This document shows positions 34,509 to 43,882 of a stretch of DNA of 53,690 bases, one piece after another. The notes beneath the pieces are model-generated. The model was not told where the DNA came from. It searched no databases and worked only from the letters and a program-made list of their open reading frames with translations. Location: positions 1-53,690 of the forward strand of contig CAZPRY010000028.1 in NCBI GenBank assembly GCA_964589175.1, read 5' to 3'. Positions within the stretch are counted from its first letter, which is position 1, and each line of letters opens with the position of its first letter. This DNA is from CAZPRY01 sp964589175 (GTDB taxonomy: Bacteria; Fidelibacterota; UBA2242). The position numbers and the translations under genes are program-made.

Positions 34509-35503
34509 AATCGATCAAGAACAAATACCTCTTCTTCCTGCTGCGGGTCATGAAGGACATCCTCAACCCGATTCGCTACAGCATCGCGGACGACCTGCAT
34601 TCTCCCAAGCTCGGCTACTATTACCTGCTGTTTTGGGAGAAGGAGATGCGGAACCAGAAGGGCGGTCAGAAGAGCATTGTTTACGATGAGGATGGCATTC
34701 CGCTCAATCCGACCTATATCGACGTCAAGGATAAGAAGGCCGTCTATTTCCCGATCACGATCGGCCAGGTCGGGCTCGCTGTTTTTCACGCCTACCTGCA
34801 ATCTTCCTCGGAGGAGGGCCGGCTGCGCTTCATGAAGTTCGTCAACTGGTTCGCCGATCACGCCCAAATCGATGAAAACCTCGGCGCGCGCTGGCTGACC
34901 GACGTCTCCCTACCGCAGTATCACAATCCCGGCCCCTGGCAATCGGCATTCGCCCAGGGACGCGGCATCTCGATCCTGCTGCGCGCTTACCAATTAACCG
35001 GTGATAGCCGCTACGCCGAACTGGCCGAGAAGGCGCTGATATCCTTCACCCGGCCGGTCGCGGAAGGCGGCGTAACATCCTACAACGACTTCGGCCCGTT
35101 TTACGAAGAATACACGGCTGAAGTGCCGACGCTGGTCCTGAACGGCATGATCTTCTCGCTTTACGGAATCCACGATTTCGTACGGGTTTTTCCGGAGAAC
35201 CGGCTGGCGCGCAAGCTTTTCGACGACGGCATCCAAACCCTCGCGGCAATGTTGCCGCAGTTCAACCTGGGCTACTGGTCGCGCTACAATCTCTGCCGGG
35301 CCGAATGGTACCCGGAAACCGACCCGTCGACCGTAACCTACCAGATTCTGCATGCTACCCAGCTGGAATCGCTCCACCGCATTACCCAAAAGGAAGTTTT
35401 CAGAGAGTACGCCGAAAAATTCAAAAAGCAGCTGCGTGCGCGGAATATCATGCGGGCCTACCTGTGCAAATTCGCATCTTTAAAGAAATTGAAACGGATT
35501 TAA
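34505..35503 (+). CDS. D-glucuronyl C5-epimerase-like protein 2
   Basis: A 332-residue paralogue of the preceding product. Shared blocks include GPWQSAFAQGRGISILLRA, FYEEYTAEVPTLVLNGMIFSL, GYWSRYNL and a Q-L-x-x-L-x-x-L tail (QLESLHRIT). It lacks a signal anchor, so it may work in the cytoplasm on lipid-linked intermediates or be exported with a partner. Its YHxxH equivalent reads TYQILHATQL, so the first His is missing. Divergence between the copies suggests different substrate position or a partner role. Catalytic competence is less certain than for copy 1. Confidence 0.82.
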   Translation: MKSIKNKYLFFLLRVMKDILNPIRYSIADDLHSPKLGYYYLLFWEKEMRNQKGGQKSIVYDEDGIPLNPTYIDVKDKKAVYFPITIGQVGLAVFHAYLQSSSEEGRLRFMKFVNWFADHAQIDENLGARWLTDVSLPQYHNPGPWQSAFAQGRGISILLRAYQLTGDSRYAELAEKALISFTRPVAEGGVTSYNDFGPFYEEYTAEVPTLVLNGMIFSLYGIHDFVRVFPENRLARKLFDDGIQTLAAMLPQFNLGYWSRYNLCRAEWYPETDPSTVTYQILHATQLESLHRITQKEVFREYAEKFKKQLRARNIMRAYLCKFASLKKLKRI

Positions 35504-35507
35504 GGCT

Positions 35508-36449
35508 ATGAGCAAAACCATCCTGAAACCGGACTACATCCTTCTTGCCGGCGTACCGCGCAGCGGCTCTTCGTGGACGGCCCGGGTATTGGCCCAGAGC
35601 CCCGGAACGATCCTGGTACGTGAGCCGGACAACGAGAAAAATTACCGGCCGGCCCAGCGTGCCAAACACAATCTCCACCGTTTTCCGTACATTCCGCGCG
35701 ACCACGACAACCGGGATTTCCACCTTTTCTGGCAGAAAGTCTTCGAGAAGGATCTCAGTCCTTCCAATCCCCTGTTCGCAAAGCTGTATCGGATCGGCTC
35801 CGATTTGCTGTCGAAGACTACCGGCAAGCACTACGCTTTCAAATGCCGGGATTTTCACCCGTCCGGGAATATGAACGAAAAAACACGCATCATCAAGTCC
35901 GTCCATGCCGGGCTGAGTCTGCCGTATCTCAACGAAAATTTCCGGCCTAAAATCGTAATCATTTTCCGGCACCCGGCCAGCATCGTCGCCAGTTGCCTGC
36001 GCCTGAAACTGCCGGATGGCAATCGCGAAGTTTTCAGGCAAACTGCGCTGGTCACAGATTTCCTCGAACCGTACATGTCCACAATCGAAACACTCAGCGA
36101 TCCGCTGGCCTTGATGGGCCTGCAGGTGGCGATTTTCTACCATGTCTGGGAACGGCAAATGGATCAGTATCCACAGTGGATCACAACCATCCATGAAGAC
36201 CTCTGCGAGGAATCCGCCTCGAAATTCCGGATTCTCTACGATCAATTGGGCTTGCCATGGCGCGATGAGATCGCGGCCTACATCGACAGGCACAACACCG
36301 GCGGTGGCGGCTACGAAATCCGCCGGGTCGCCAGCCAGGTCGTCGACCAGTGGAAAACAGAACTTTCGGCGCAACAGATTCGATCCGTCCGGCAGGGATA
36401 TGGCATTTTACCCGTAAGGCATTATCATGAGTTCCAAACCGGCAATTAA
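35508..36449 (+). CDS. PAPS-dependent sulfotransferase 1
   Basis: A 313-residue predicted carbohydrate sulfotransferase. The 5'-phosphosulfate loop is AGVPRSGSSWTARVLAQSP (about 14-32) and the 3'-phosphate-binding segment is IIFRHPASIVASCLRL (about 152-167), both standard for enzymes using PAPS. No signal peptide is seen, so it should act in the cytoplasm. It starts four bases after the epimerase 2 gene and its end overlaps sulfotransferase 2. Acceptor position (N-, 2-O-, 6-O- or other) cannot be assigned. Confidence 0.85.
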   Translation: MSKTILKPDYILLAGVPRSGSSWTARVLAQSPGTILVREPDNEKNYRPAQRAKHNLHRFPYIPRDHDNRDFHLFWQKVFEKDLSPSNPLFAKLYRIGSDLLSKTTGKHYAFKCRDFHPSGNMNEKTRIIKSVHAGLSLPYLNENFRPKIVIIFRHPASIVASCLRLKLPDGNREVFRQTALVTDFLEPYMSTIETLSDPLALMGLQVAIFYHVWERQMDQYPQWITTIHEDLCEESASKFRILYDQLGLPWRDEIAAYIDRHNTGGGGYEIRRVASQVVDQWKTELSAQQIRSVRQGYGILPVRHYHEFQTGN

Positions 36450-37257
36450 AAAACGGCTGTTCCTGGTCGGCACGGCCCGCTCCGGAACGACCCTGCTGCA
36501 GAGTATGCTGTCGGCGCACCCGGACATTTTTTCGTTTCCGGAAACCCACTTCTTTCGCGGCACGATGTCCTTCATTCGTTACAAGCGCATCTTCAAATGT
36601 TTCGGCAAAAAGGAGCGGGCCTTCGTTCGTGAATTTCTGACGCGCCTGAATGAAACCGACCTGGTTGAGCTGCTGCCGAATTTCACCTGCTCGAAGCGCC
36701 GCTGGAGCAAAGCCCTGATCAGTATTCTCGACGCCTATGCCCTCAAACAAGGCTATTCGATCTGGCTTGAAAAAACGCCCATGCACCTCTATTTCATCGA
36801 CCTGATCCAGGCTGTTAAACCGGATACCGTTTTCATCCATAATATCCGTAACGGCGAGGACGTGGTCGCCTCGCTCTACGACGCCGGCCACAAGCACCCC
36901 GAATCTTTCAACACGCGCTCGATTGACAAATGCATCCGGCGCTGGCTGCGTGAAATCAGGATATCGAAAAAGTATCTCGCCTCCCCCAACCATGTCTTCG
37001 TGCGCTACGAGTTGCTCGTCGACGAACCGGAAAAGCAATTGAAAAAAGTGTGCGGGAAAATCGGCCTGCCCTTCGATCCCGGCATGCTGGATTACCGCCG
37101 GAAAGCCGACGCCATCCGCTTCCCGGAGGAAGTCTGGAAAGACCGCAATACGGAAGAAATCAAAAAAGTGCGTAAATTCGAGACGCTGTTCAGCAAAGAG
37201 GAACAGGAATATATCCGGTCCAGAGTAGCGCCGGTCGAAATGAATATTTTCAATTAA
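36427..37257 (+). CDS. PAPS-dependent sulfotransferase 2
   Basis: A 276-residue sulfotransferase of the Sulfotransfer_3 type. The PAPS loop is FLVGTARSGTTLLQSMLSAHP followed by FPETHFF. The 3'-phosphate segment is FIHNIRNGEDVVASLYDAG, and a late FVRYELLVDEPEKQLKKVCGKIGL matches the family. It overlaps sulfotransferase 1 by 23 bases. The low similarity to sulfotransferase 1 outside the motifs suggests a different sulfation position. Confidence 0.86.
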   Translation: MSSKPAIKKRLFLVGTARSGTTLLQSMLSAHPDIFSFPETHFFRGTMSFIRYKRIFKCFGKKERAFVREFLTRLNETDLVELLPNFTCSKRRWSKALISILDAYALKQGYSIWLEKTPMHLYFIDLIQAVKPDTVFIHNIRNGEDVVASLYDAGHKHPESFNTRSIDKCIRRWLREIRISKKYLASPNHVFVRYELLVDEPEKQLKKVCGKIGLPFDPGMLDYRRKADAIRFPEEVWKDRNTEEIKKVRKFETLFSKEEQEYIRSRVAPVEMNIFN

Positions 37258-37263
37258 ACGCTT

Positions 37264-38451
37264 ATGAAAATCGGCATCATCGAATTAGAGACCCATGGCG
37301 AATGCCTCTACAGTTTCTGTAAGATATTCGAAAATGCCGGGCACGAAATCAATATCTACGTCAAAGACCGCATTTTCAATGAATTGAAAGATGAGACCTT
37401 TGTCGGGCAATATCATTGGCAATTGCGCGGCGCCCAGGAATCGGCGCAGGCTTTCCTGCAGCAGCAGCGCGCATCGATCAACGCCAACGACATCGTCTTC
37501 ATCGCCACCGTCGACCAGGTCTTCCGGGCTTTTTCGACTTTCGACTTCCGGCCGCCAACGGTACTGCGCATTCACAACGTCAACGCCTGGTTCCAGCGCA
37601 ACGGCAATCTCCGTTTCAAGTTCACGCCCTATTTCCTGTTCAAGGATTTCTCTTACCTGATCCGCATCGCGCTGCTGGGCCGCGACGGGCATCACATCCG
37701 CAATATTGTCCGGAAGACAGACTACCTGACCTTCCCGACGCCCAGCCTCGAGCGCAACGCTCTTTTAAAATCGGCACTCCCGCCCGAAAAGATCGGTCCG
37801 GTTATTCCGCTCGCTGTTTTCGATCCATCTTTCGTGAAAGCCCCACACGAAGGACCTCTGACAATCACTGTTCCGGGCGCCATCGACGAGCGCCGCCGCG
37901 ACTACCCGATGCTGCTGCGGGTATGGCGTGCAATTGCCGGCGAATTCAGGAAGCCGGTGCAACTGATTTTTCTCGGCGAGAAGCGCGGCAAGTTCGCCCA
38001 AAAAACCGCCGCCGCTTTTGAAAAACTGCAGGACGAAAACTTTCGCTTTACCAGCTTCGACCGGCGCGTGGCGCAGACCGAATTCAACCGCATCCTCAGT
38101 CAAACCGACGTCCTCTTCTCGCCAATTCTGCTCGACACACGCTACAAGATTTACCACGAAAAATACGGCTATACCAAAATCGCCGCGATCGAGTCGGATA
38201 TGATTCGCTACGGCAAGCCGGCTATTCTGCCCTCCGCCTATCCGATCAGCGGCCCTTTGAGAGAAGTGATCCTGCAATACAATTCGGCAGCCCAATTAAA
38301 GGAGCTGCTCCTGGACATCGTCAACCGGCCGGTTATCGCCAAAATAACCCGGCGAATTCCGGAAATCATGCAGGTCTTCAGCGCCGATCGGGAGAGAGCG
38401 GAGATCGTTGAATTTTTCAATAAAGCTATCCGATCTACGAAAGACGAATAA
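37264..38451 (+). CDS. Probable GT-B glycosyltransferase
   Basis: A 395-residue protein with a Rossmann-like opening (MKIGIIELETHGECLYSFCKIFENAGHEINIYV) and a C-terminal half resembling glycosyltransferase group 1: ITVPGAIDERRRDYPMLL, LIFLGEKRGKF and QTDVLFSPIL. The usual E-x7-E donor motif is not clear, so the call rests on fold-level pattern and position. It lies between sulfotransferase 2 (six-base gap) and the flippase gene. It may add a side sugar or extend the repeat unit. Confidence 0.65.
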   Translation: MKIGIIELETHGECLYSFCKIFENAGHEINIYVKDRIFNELKDETFVGQYHWQLRGAQESAQAFLQQQRASINANDIVFIATVDQVFRAFSTFDFRPPTVLRIHNVNAWFQRNGNLRFKFTPYFLFKDFSYLIRIALLGRDGHHIRNIVRKTDYLTFPTPSLERNALLKSALPPEKIGPVIPLAVFDPSFVKAPHEGPLTITVPGAIDERRRDYPMLLRVWRAIAGEFRKPVQLIFLGEKRGKFAQKTAAAFEKLQDENFRFTSFDRRVAQTEFNRILSQTDVLFSPILLDTRYKIYHEKYGYTKIAAIESDMIRYGKPAILPSAYPISGPLREVILQYNSAAQLKELLLDIVNRPVIAKITRRIPEIMQVFSADRERAEIVEFFNKAIRSTKDE

Positions 38452-38452
38452 T

Positions 38453-39925
38453 ATGCTCAAAAATGTCAAAAAGACGGTATCCCACTCGGCTATTTACGGG
38501 CTCGGCAACCTGACCACGAAACTGATCGGCATCGTCCTGCTGCCGCTCTACACAAAGCATATCAGTGTGGCGGAATACGGCGTTCTGGGTATCCTGGAAG
38601 CCACAATCATGATCATGGTTCAGGTCATGGTACTCGGCCAGGCCCAGACATTTTTGCGTTTTCATGAACTCGACGACTACGCCCAAAAGCAAAAATCGCT
38701 GCTTTTTACCCTATTCGTGTTCCTGAGTGCCGTAACGATCATCTTCGGTCTGGTAGGCGCAGGCCTGTCGAACTATATCGGATCGTTCTTCGCTCAGCCG
38801 GAGCTGTTTGCGCTCTATTTCCGGCTCTCCTTTCTGATCGTCGGCCTGCGCATCATCGGCCGGCTTCTACTGTCAACCCTGCGCATCAAAGAACGGCCGG
38901 TTTTCTTCGCCACGGTCAATTTTATCAAGCTGACCGTCTCACTGGTTCTGAATATCTATTTCATCGCCTATCTCCATCTTGGAATTCTCGGTATTCTATA
39001 TGCCTATGTAGCCGGTGATGCGCTGCTGCTTGTGATGATTCTGCCGATCAACATCACCTATATGAAGCCGCACTTCGAATCCAAAATCGTCAAAGCCGCT
39101 TTGGTCTTCGGCCTGCCCCTGATCCTCAGCGGCCTGGCAACCATGCTGCTCAACACAGGCAACCGCTACATTCTGAAACTGCTTTCGAATTACCAGCAGG
39201 TCGGTCTGTACAACCTGGGTTATAAAATCGCCGGCTTCATCAATGTCTTCCTGATCCAATCATTTAATATGGGCTTTCTGCCGCTGGCCTATAAAATGTA
39301 CGGCAACAAGGGCGATAAACGCTATTTTATCAAAATGCTGACCTACTTCACCTTCGCGCTCTGCTGGACCGGCCTGGCGCTGTCGATGTATTCCGAAGAG
39401 CTGGTCAAAGTACTGGGCAAGAATTCCGATTACTGGCCGGCCTGGACGATCGTCCCCATCCTGACCCTCGCGTTTGTTTTCGAGGGGGGTAAAACCGTCA
39501 CATCCCTCGGCTCGTTTCTCATGAAGAAAACCGCCTGGGTTTCCTATACGACCCTGATCGCCCTGGCGGTCAGCATCGCGCTGAATTTCCTGCTCATCCC
39601 GTCTTTTGGGATCATAGGCGCCTCGCTGGCAACCCTGATCGCCTCAATCATACTGTACATCCTTTCCCAGTGGGCCGCCAATAAGTTCTTCCCGGTTCGC
39701 TATGAAAATCTCAAAATCGTCAAGATGATCGCAATCTCAATCGGACTCTTTCTGATACCCCTGCTATTTCCCGATCTGAACTTCGGAATAAAAGTAACTT
39801 TGAAATTGCTGCTTATTATGGCGTTTCCTTTTATATTGCTACCGCTCGGATTCTACGAACCCGTTGAGATTGAAAAGATTAAACTGGCGTTTATAAAAAT
39901 TCTAAAATTCGGAAAAAAATCATGA
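38453..39925 (+). CDS. Oligosaccharide flippase (Wzx/MurJ-like, polysaccharide biosynthesis family)
   Basis: A 490-residue inner-membrane protein with about 12-14 hydrophobic helices. The ATG at 38453, one base after the previous stop, gives MLKNVKKTVSHSAIYGLGNLTTKLIGIVLLPLYTKHISVAEYGVL, the usual Wzx start. It should move undecaprenyl-linked oligosaccharide to the periplasmic face. It overlaps the next gene by four bases. Its presence indicates a lipid-linked block assembly route for this polymer. Confidence 0.9.
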   Translation: MLKNVKKTVSHSAIYGLGNLTTKLIGIVLLPLYTKHISVAEYGVLGILEATIMIMVQVMVLGQAQTFLRFHELDDYAQKQKSLLFTLFVFLSAVTIIFGLVGAGLSNYIGSFFAQPELFALYFRLSFLIVGLRIIGRLLLSTLRIKERPVFFATVNFIKLTVSLVLNIYFIAYLHLGILGILYAYVAGDALLLVMILPINITYMKPHFESKIVKAALVFGLPLILSGLATMLLNTGNRYILKLLSNYQQVGLYNLGYKIAGFINVFLIQSFNMGFLPLAYKMYGNKGDKRYFIKMLTYFTFALCWTGLALSMYSEELVKVLGKNSDYWPAWTIVPILTLAFVFEGGKTVTSLGSFLMKKTAWVSYTTLIALAVSIALNFLLIPSFGIIGASLATLIASIILYILSQWAANKFFPVRYENLKIVKMIAISIGLFLIPLLFPDLNFGIKVTLKLLLIMAFPFILLPLGFYEPVEIEKIKLAFIKILKFGKKS

Positions 39926-42426
39926 GTAAAAAGAAATCCGTCCCGGCCGCAACCGATCCCAATCCGCCCAAAACATCCCTCCTCGATCGGCTCGGGCTGA
40001 GGGATGCCTACATTTTCTGCGGCGTTTTAATTTTGCTGCTTTTGCTTGTTTTTTACCGCGCGTACGTCTTCGAAGGACTTGAGCCGGTCGGCGCCGATAT
40101 CATCAAGGCTATCGGCCAGCGGCACCAGATCCAGGAATATTCCGCCAGGACCGGCGAGACGGCCTTGTGGAATCCCAACATCTTCTGCGGGATCCCAACC
40201 TATCACATGCAGCATTCCGACGCTTTTCACATCGATCGCCTGATCGTCCGGCTGGATTCAATATTCGACTGGCGGGTTGCCTGGCTGCTTTTCAGCGCCC
40301 TGGGGCTTTTCCTGCTCCTGCGTGAATTGCGCTTCAAATGGTATTACGCCCTGATCGGGGTCGTCATCTTCCTGTTCCTGCCGACCTTCCAGGGACTGTT
40401 TACCGTCGGACATAACGCCAAAATCCGGGCCATTCTGACCATCCCCTGGGTGGTTCTGGGATTCATGGTTTTCATTCGCAAAGTCGATCTGTTCGGGCTG
40501 CTGGTGTTTGTTCTGGGAACTTCCCTGCAACTGCGTTCCAAACATTATCAGATCATTTTCTATACGTTTCTGCTGTTGCTGGCGATCGGCATCTGGCAAC
40601 TCGTGGTCTGGCTGCGCGGCAAAGATTACAAAACTCTGCTGCGAGCCGGCCTGATGTTCGTCGCCGGCATGGGCGTGGTGATCCTGATGTCCGCCAAACC
40701 GCTCTTCGTCTCCGGGGATTACACGCCCTACTCCACGCGCGGCGGCAAGGCCATCCACCTCTACGAAACCGGCCAGCCGACTAAAACAAAGGGCGTACCC
40801 TTTGATTATGCAACGCAATGGTCGCTCTCGCCCCGCGAAATGATGACGCTTATCGTTCCGCGCTTCTTCGGCGGAACCTCGCAGGAACCGTACACCGGCA
40901 AGACCTACCAGCAGTTAAAAGGGCAAGCGCTGCCGACTTACTGGGGCGACATGCCGTTCACGCAATCGTCGGAATACATCGGCATTCTCAGCGTCGTTCT
41001 GGCCTTTATAGGAGTCTGGTTCTATCGCAAAAACGGATTTGTGATTGCCCTCTCCGCACTGGGAATTTTCTCGATCCTGCTCGCTTTCGGGCAATTCTTC
41101 CCGATCCTGTATAAGACATTGTTCCTCTACCTGCCCTATTTCAGCAAATTCCGGATTCCGTCGATGATCCTGAACCTGATTGCTTTTATCATCGTCATTC
41201 TGGCGGTATATGGCCTGAAAGGGCTGGTGGAAGAACTTTCGGTTAAAAAATTCAGGGCCGCGCTGCTAATTGCCGGATTCTTCGCCTTCCTCGGCCTGCT
41301 TTTCCTGCTGCTGCCGAACCTGCTTTCCTATAGTTCTGCCAAAGACGCCCAGTACGCCTCCAATCCGCAGGCCATGGAGATGCTGAAAACCATGCGCCGT
41401 GAATTTCTGCAGGCCGACACCCTGCGAATGCTGGGCCTGCTGGCGATGTTTATGACATTGATGATATTGTACTTTAAAAAGATAATCTCAAGCGATCTGC
41501 TGATGATCGGCACCGCCGTTCTGATCGCCGTAGACATGATCGGCATCAGCGGGCGCTTCGCCGGTCGCAGCACTCTGGTCGATCTCGGCAATTACGAAAA
41601 CCGCTACTTCCAGGAAAGCGCCTATGATAAACTGATCCGGCCCGATCCGGAGCCCTATCGCGTACTGGAACTCGGCGCGCTTTTCCAGAGCAACGACCTG
41701 GCTTATCGCCACCAGATCATGGGCGGATACTCGGCTATCAAACTGCAATTGATTCAGGACATCATCGAAAACAATCTCTATCGCCGCGATAATCCGCAGG
41801 ATCCGGTCAACTGGAACGTCGTCAACATGTGCAATGCGCGCTATATTATCTCACCCGGCCTACTCGAATACGACGGGCTTACGCTGCTGCAATCCGACGA
41901 GCGCCGCCGAACCATCCTGTACAAAAACGACCGGGCGCTCCCGCGCGCCTATTTCGTCGCCGGGATTCACATTTTCCCCGATGAAAAAGAAGTTGTGCGC
42001 TTTCTGAACGAGCCCGCTTTTGATCCGGCCGCCACGGCGCTGCTTTCCGAAGCGATTACGATCCCGGAGGCCCTGGATAATTCCGGAACTGTAGAATTCG
42101 TCGAATATTCTCCCGACCGCATCTCGCTCAAAACCAACAGTACCGGCGCAGCCTTTCTGGTCCTGTCCGAAACCTATTATCCTTCCGGCTGGACGGCCCT
42201 GATCGATGAACAACCGGCCCCCATCTACCAGGTCAACCACCTGCTGCGCGGCGTAATGCTGCCGGCCGGCCAGCATGAAATCCGGTTCAGTTTCGAGCCG
42301 GCGGTATACCGGAGTGCCTCAATCATCGCCTCGGTCAGCACCTATCTCGTGTGGCTTTTGTTCATCGCCGTGCTAATCCTGAACCATAAGGATAAATTCA
42401 AGAAGGGCCATACTGCCCAAAAATAA
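39922..42426 (+). CDS. YfhO-family multi-pass membrane protein
   Basis: An 834-residue inner-membrane protein with roughly 12-14 helices and a C-terminal soluble region. The segment GADIIKAIGQRHQIQEYSARTGETALWNPNIFCGIP and the late FLVLSETYYPSGWTALIDEQPAPIYQVNHLLRGVMLPAGQHEIRFSF are characteristic of YfhO proteins, which belong to the GT-C-like superfamily and add sugars from lipid carriers. No clear Wzy polymerase is present in the window, so this protein might polymerise or decorate the chain. It is the last gene of the polysaccharide operon. Confidence 0.85.
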   Translation: MSKKKSVPAATDPNPPKTSLLDRLGLRDAYIFCGVLILLLLLVFYRAYVFEGLEPVGADIIKAIGQRHQIQEYSARTGETALWNPNIFCGIPTYHMQHSDAFHIDRLIVRLDSIFDWRVAWLLFSALGLFLLLRELRFKWYYALIGVVIFLFLPTFQGLFTVGHNAKIRAILTIPWVVLGFMVFIRKVDLFGLLVFVLGTSLQLRSKHYQIIFYTFLLLLAIGIWQLVVWLRGKDYKTLLRAGLMFVAGMGVVILMSAKPLFVSGDYTPYSTRGGKAIHLYETGQPTKTKGVPFDYATQWSLSPREMMTLIVPRFFGGTSQEPYTGKTYQQLKGQALPTYWGDMPFTQSSEYIGILSVVLAFIGVWFYRKNGFVIALSALGIFSILLAFGQFFPILYKTLFLYLPYFSKFRIPSMILNLIAFIIVILAVYGLKGLVEELSVKKFRAALLIAGFFAFLGLLFLLLPNLLSYSSAKDAQYASNPQAMEMLKTMRREFLQADTLRMLGLLAMFMTLMILYFKKIISSDLLMIGTAVLIAVDMIGISGRFAGRSTLVDLGNYENRYFQESAYDKLIRPDPEPYRVLELGALFQSNDLAYRHQIMGGYSAIKLQLIQDIIENNLYRRDNPQDPVNWNVVNMCNARYIISPGLLEYDGLTLLQSDERRRTILYKNDRALPRAYFVAGIHIFPDEKEVVRFLNEPAFDPAATALLSEAITIPEALDNSGTVEFVEYSPDRISLKTNSTGAAFLVLSETYYPSGWTALIDEQPAPIYQVNHLLRGVMLPAGQHEIRFSFEPAVYRSASIIASVSTYLVWLLFIAVLILNHKDKFKKGHTAQK

Positions 42427-42619
42427 TCGCGCCTGTCCGTGATTTCGTTTTGTTTCTATCATAGTATTTTATGTGTATATTTTCTCAAGGGCTATCTATG
42501 ATCGGATCGATGCGTGCCACTTTTTTTCTTATCGCCGCCAACAACGGACACTTACGCACAAAACCGGCGCCTTCCTTTGGTACCGATCGGGATAAACAGC
42601 GAATATCAGAGGAACCGTT

Positions 42620-43825
42620 ATGAGCATGAAAGATCAAATCTACCAACATTCCGGAGCCATCAAGCGAATCCTGATTTTGTTTGCCCTGATCCTGATTTTC
42701 GTGCTGCTGCACTATTCACAGGGTGTCGTGACGCGCCTGCGCGAGGATTCGACCAATTACGTGCGTTTCTTCAAAAAGATTTATGTCAAGGCAATCATTG
42801 ATCCGGAAAGCCGGGAATTCGACTTTATCTTCGATGAAATTATTGAAAAAATTCCTTTCCCCATGATTATCTCCAGCCAGATCGAAGACGAACCGACCTC
42901 CTGGCGCGGAATCGACCTGAAAGCCTCGCTTAGCGAGGAAGAGCAAAGATCCCAGGTGCTCCTGATCATGCATGAAATGGACCGCACCTATGAGCCGATC
43001 ACGCTCGATTATAAGGGCAAGATTCTCGGTTATATCCATTACGGCGACACCAAACTGATCCGGCAATTGCGCATGCTGCCCTATATCGAAATCGGGGTGG
43101 TCGGGCTTTTTATCTTTCTTGGCTATTTCGGTTTCCAGGTGATCCGCGGCAGTGAGAAACGGCTAATCTGGATCGGCATGGCCAAGGAGACCGCCCATCA
43201 GCTGGGGACGCCGCTTTCCTCCATGATGGGCTGGACGGAATTACTGAAAGCCAAATGCAACAGCTACGAAGAACTTGATGAAATGACGAACGATCTTGAA
43301 CGCCTCGAAAAAGTATCCACGCGTTTCTCGAAAATCGGTTCTAAGCCCAGTTTAAAGGAAGCCGCAATTAATCCCATTATTCATGATGCCGTCGTCTATT
43401 ATAAAAAACGCTTGCCCCGGATCGGCCCCCGGATACGCCTGGATTTCGACCCGGAGAAAAATTTCACGGCGATGATCAATACCGACCTGTTTTCCTGGGC
43501 CCTGGAAAATTTGATTCGCAACGCCATTGACGCCGTCACGGATCAGAACGGCAGCGTCCGGATCGTTACCAGCCTGGTCAAAAAAGACCAGTTTATCGCC
43601 ATCGACGTGATCGACAACGGAAAGGGCATTCCCAAACGGGACCGCCAGAACATTTTCCGGCCGGGATTCAGCACCAAGAAGCGCGGCTGGGGTCTCGGCC
43701 TGAGCCTTGCCAGGCGGATCGTCGAGGAGTATCACAAGGGGAAAATTTTCGTTCTGGAGAGCAGGCCGTTCGAGAAGACCGTTTTACGCATTCTCTTGCA
43801 GAAAACACCGGCGCAAAAAGTGTAA
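42620..43825 (+). CDS. Membrane sensor histidine kinase
   Basis: A 401-residue kinase with a helix near 16-32, an extracytoplasmic sensor loop of about 120 residues and a second helix at about 154-175. The H-box is AKETAHQLGTPLSSMMGW. The ATPase domain has ENLIRNAIDAV, DNGKGIPKRDRQNIF and GWGLGLSLARRIVEEYH. AGAGGAACC upstream is a reasonable ribosome site. No response regulator lies beside it, so its partner is elsewhere. It follows the polysaccharide operon after a 190-bp gap and could sense envelope state. Confidence 0.9.
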   Translation: MSMKDQIYQHSGAIKRILILFALILIFVLLHYSQGVVTRLREDSTNYVRFFKKIYVKAIIDPESREFDFIFDEIIEKIPFPMIISSQIEDEPTSWRGIDLKASLSEEEQRSQVLLIMHEMDRTYEPITLDYKGKILGYIHYGDTKLIRQLRMLPYIEIGVVGLFIFLGYFGFQVIRGSEKRLIWIGMAKETAHQLGTPLSSMMGWTELLKAKCNSYEELDEMTNDLERLEKVSTRFSKIGSKPSLKEAAINPIIHDAVVYYKKRLPRIGPRIRLDFDPEKNFTAMINTDLFSWALENLIRNAIDAVTDQNGSVRIVTSLVKKDQFIAIDVIDNGKGIPKRDRQNIFRPGFSTKKRGWGLGLSLARRIVEEYHKGKIFVLESRPFEKTVLRILLQKTPAQKV

Positions 43826-43882
43826 TGGGAACCGGGTTGCCGGTTTTCCGAGGCTATTTTAAATATCAATCGAAGGGTAGCT

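Noticed and set aside
35448..37038. Antisense frames opposite the sulfotransferases
   Set aside because: Both plus-strand genes carry PAPS motifs and fit the operon spacing; the antisense products look like translated shadows.
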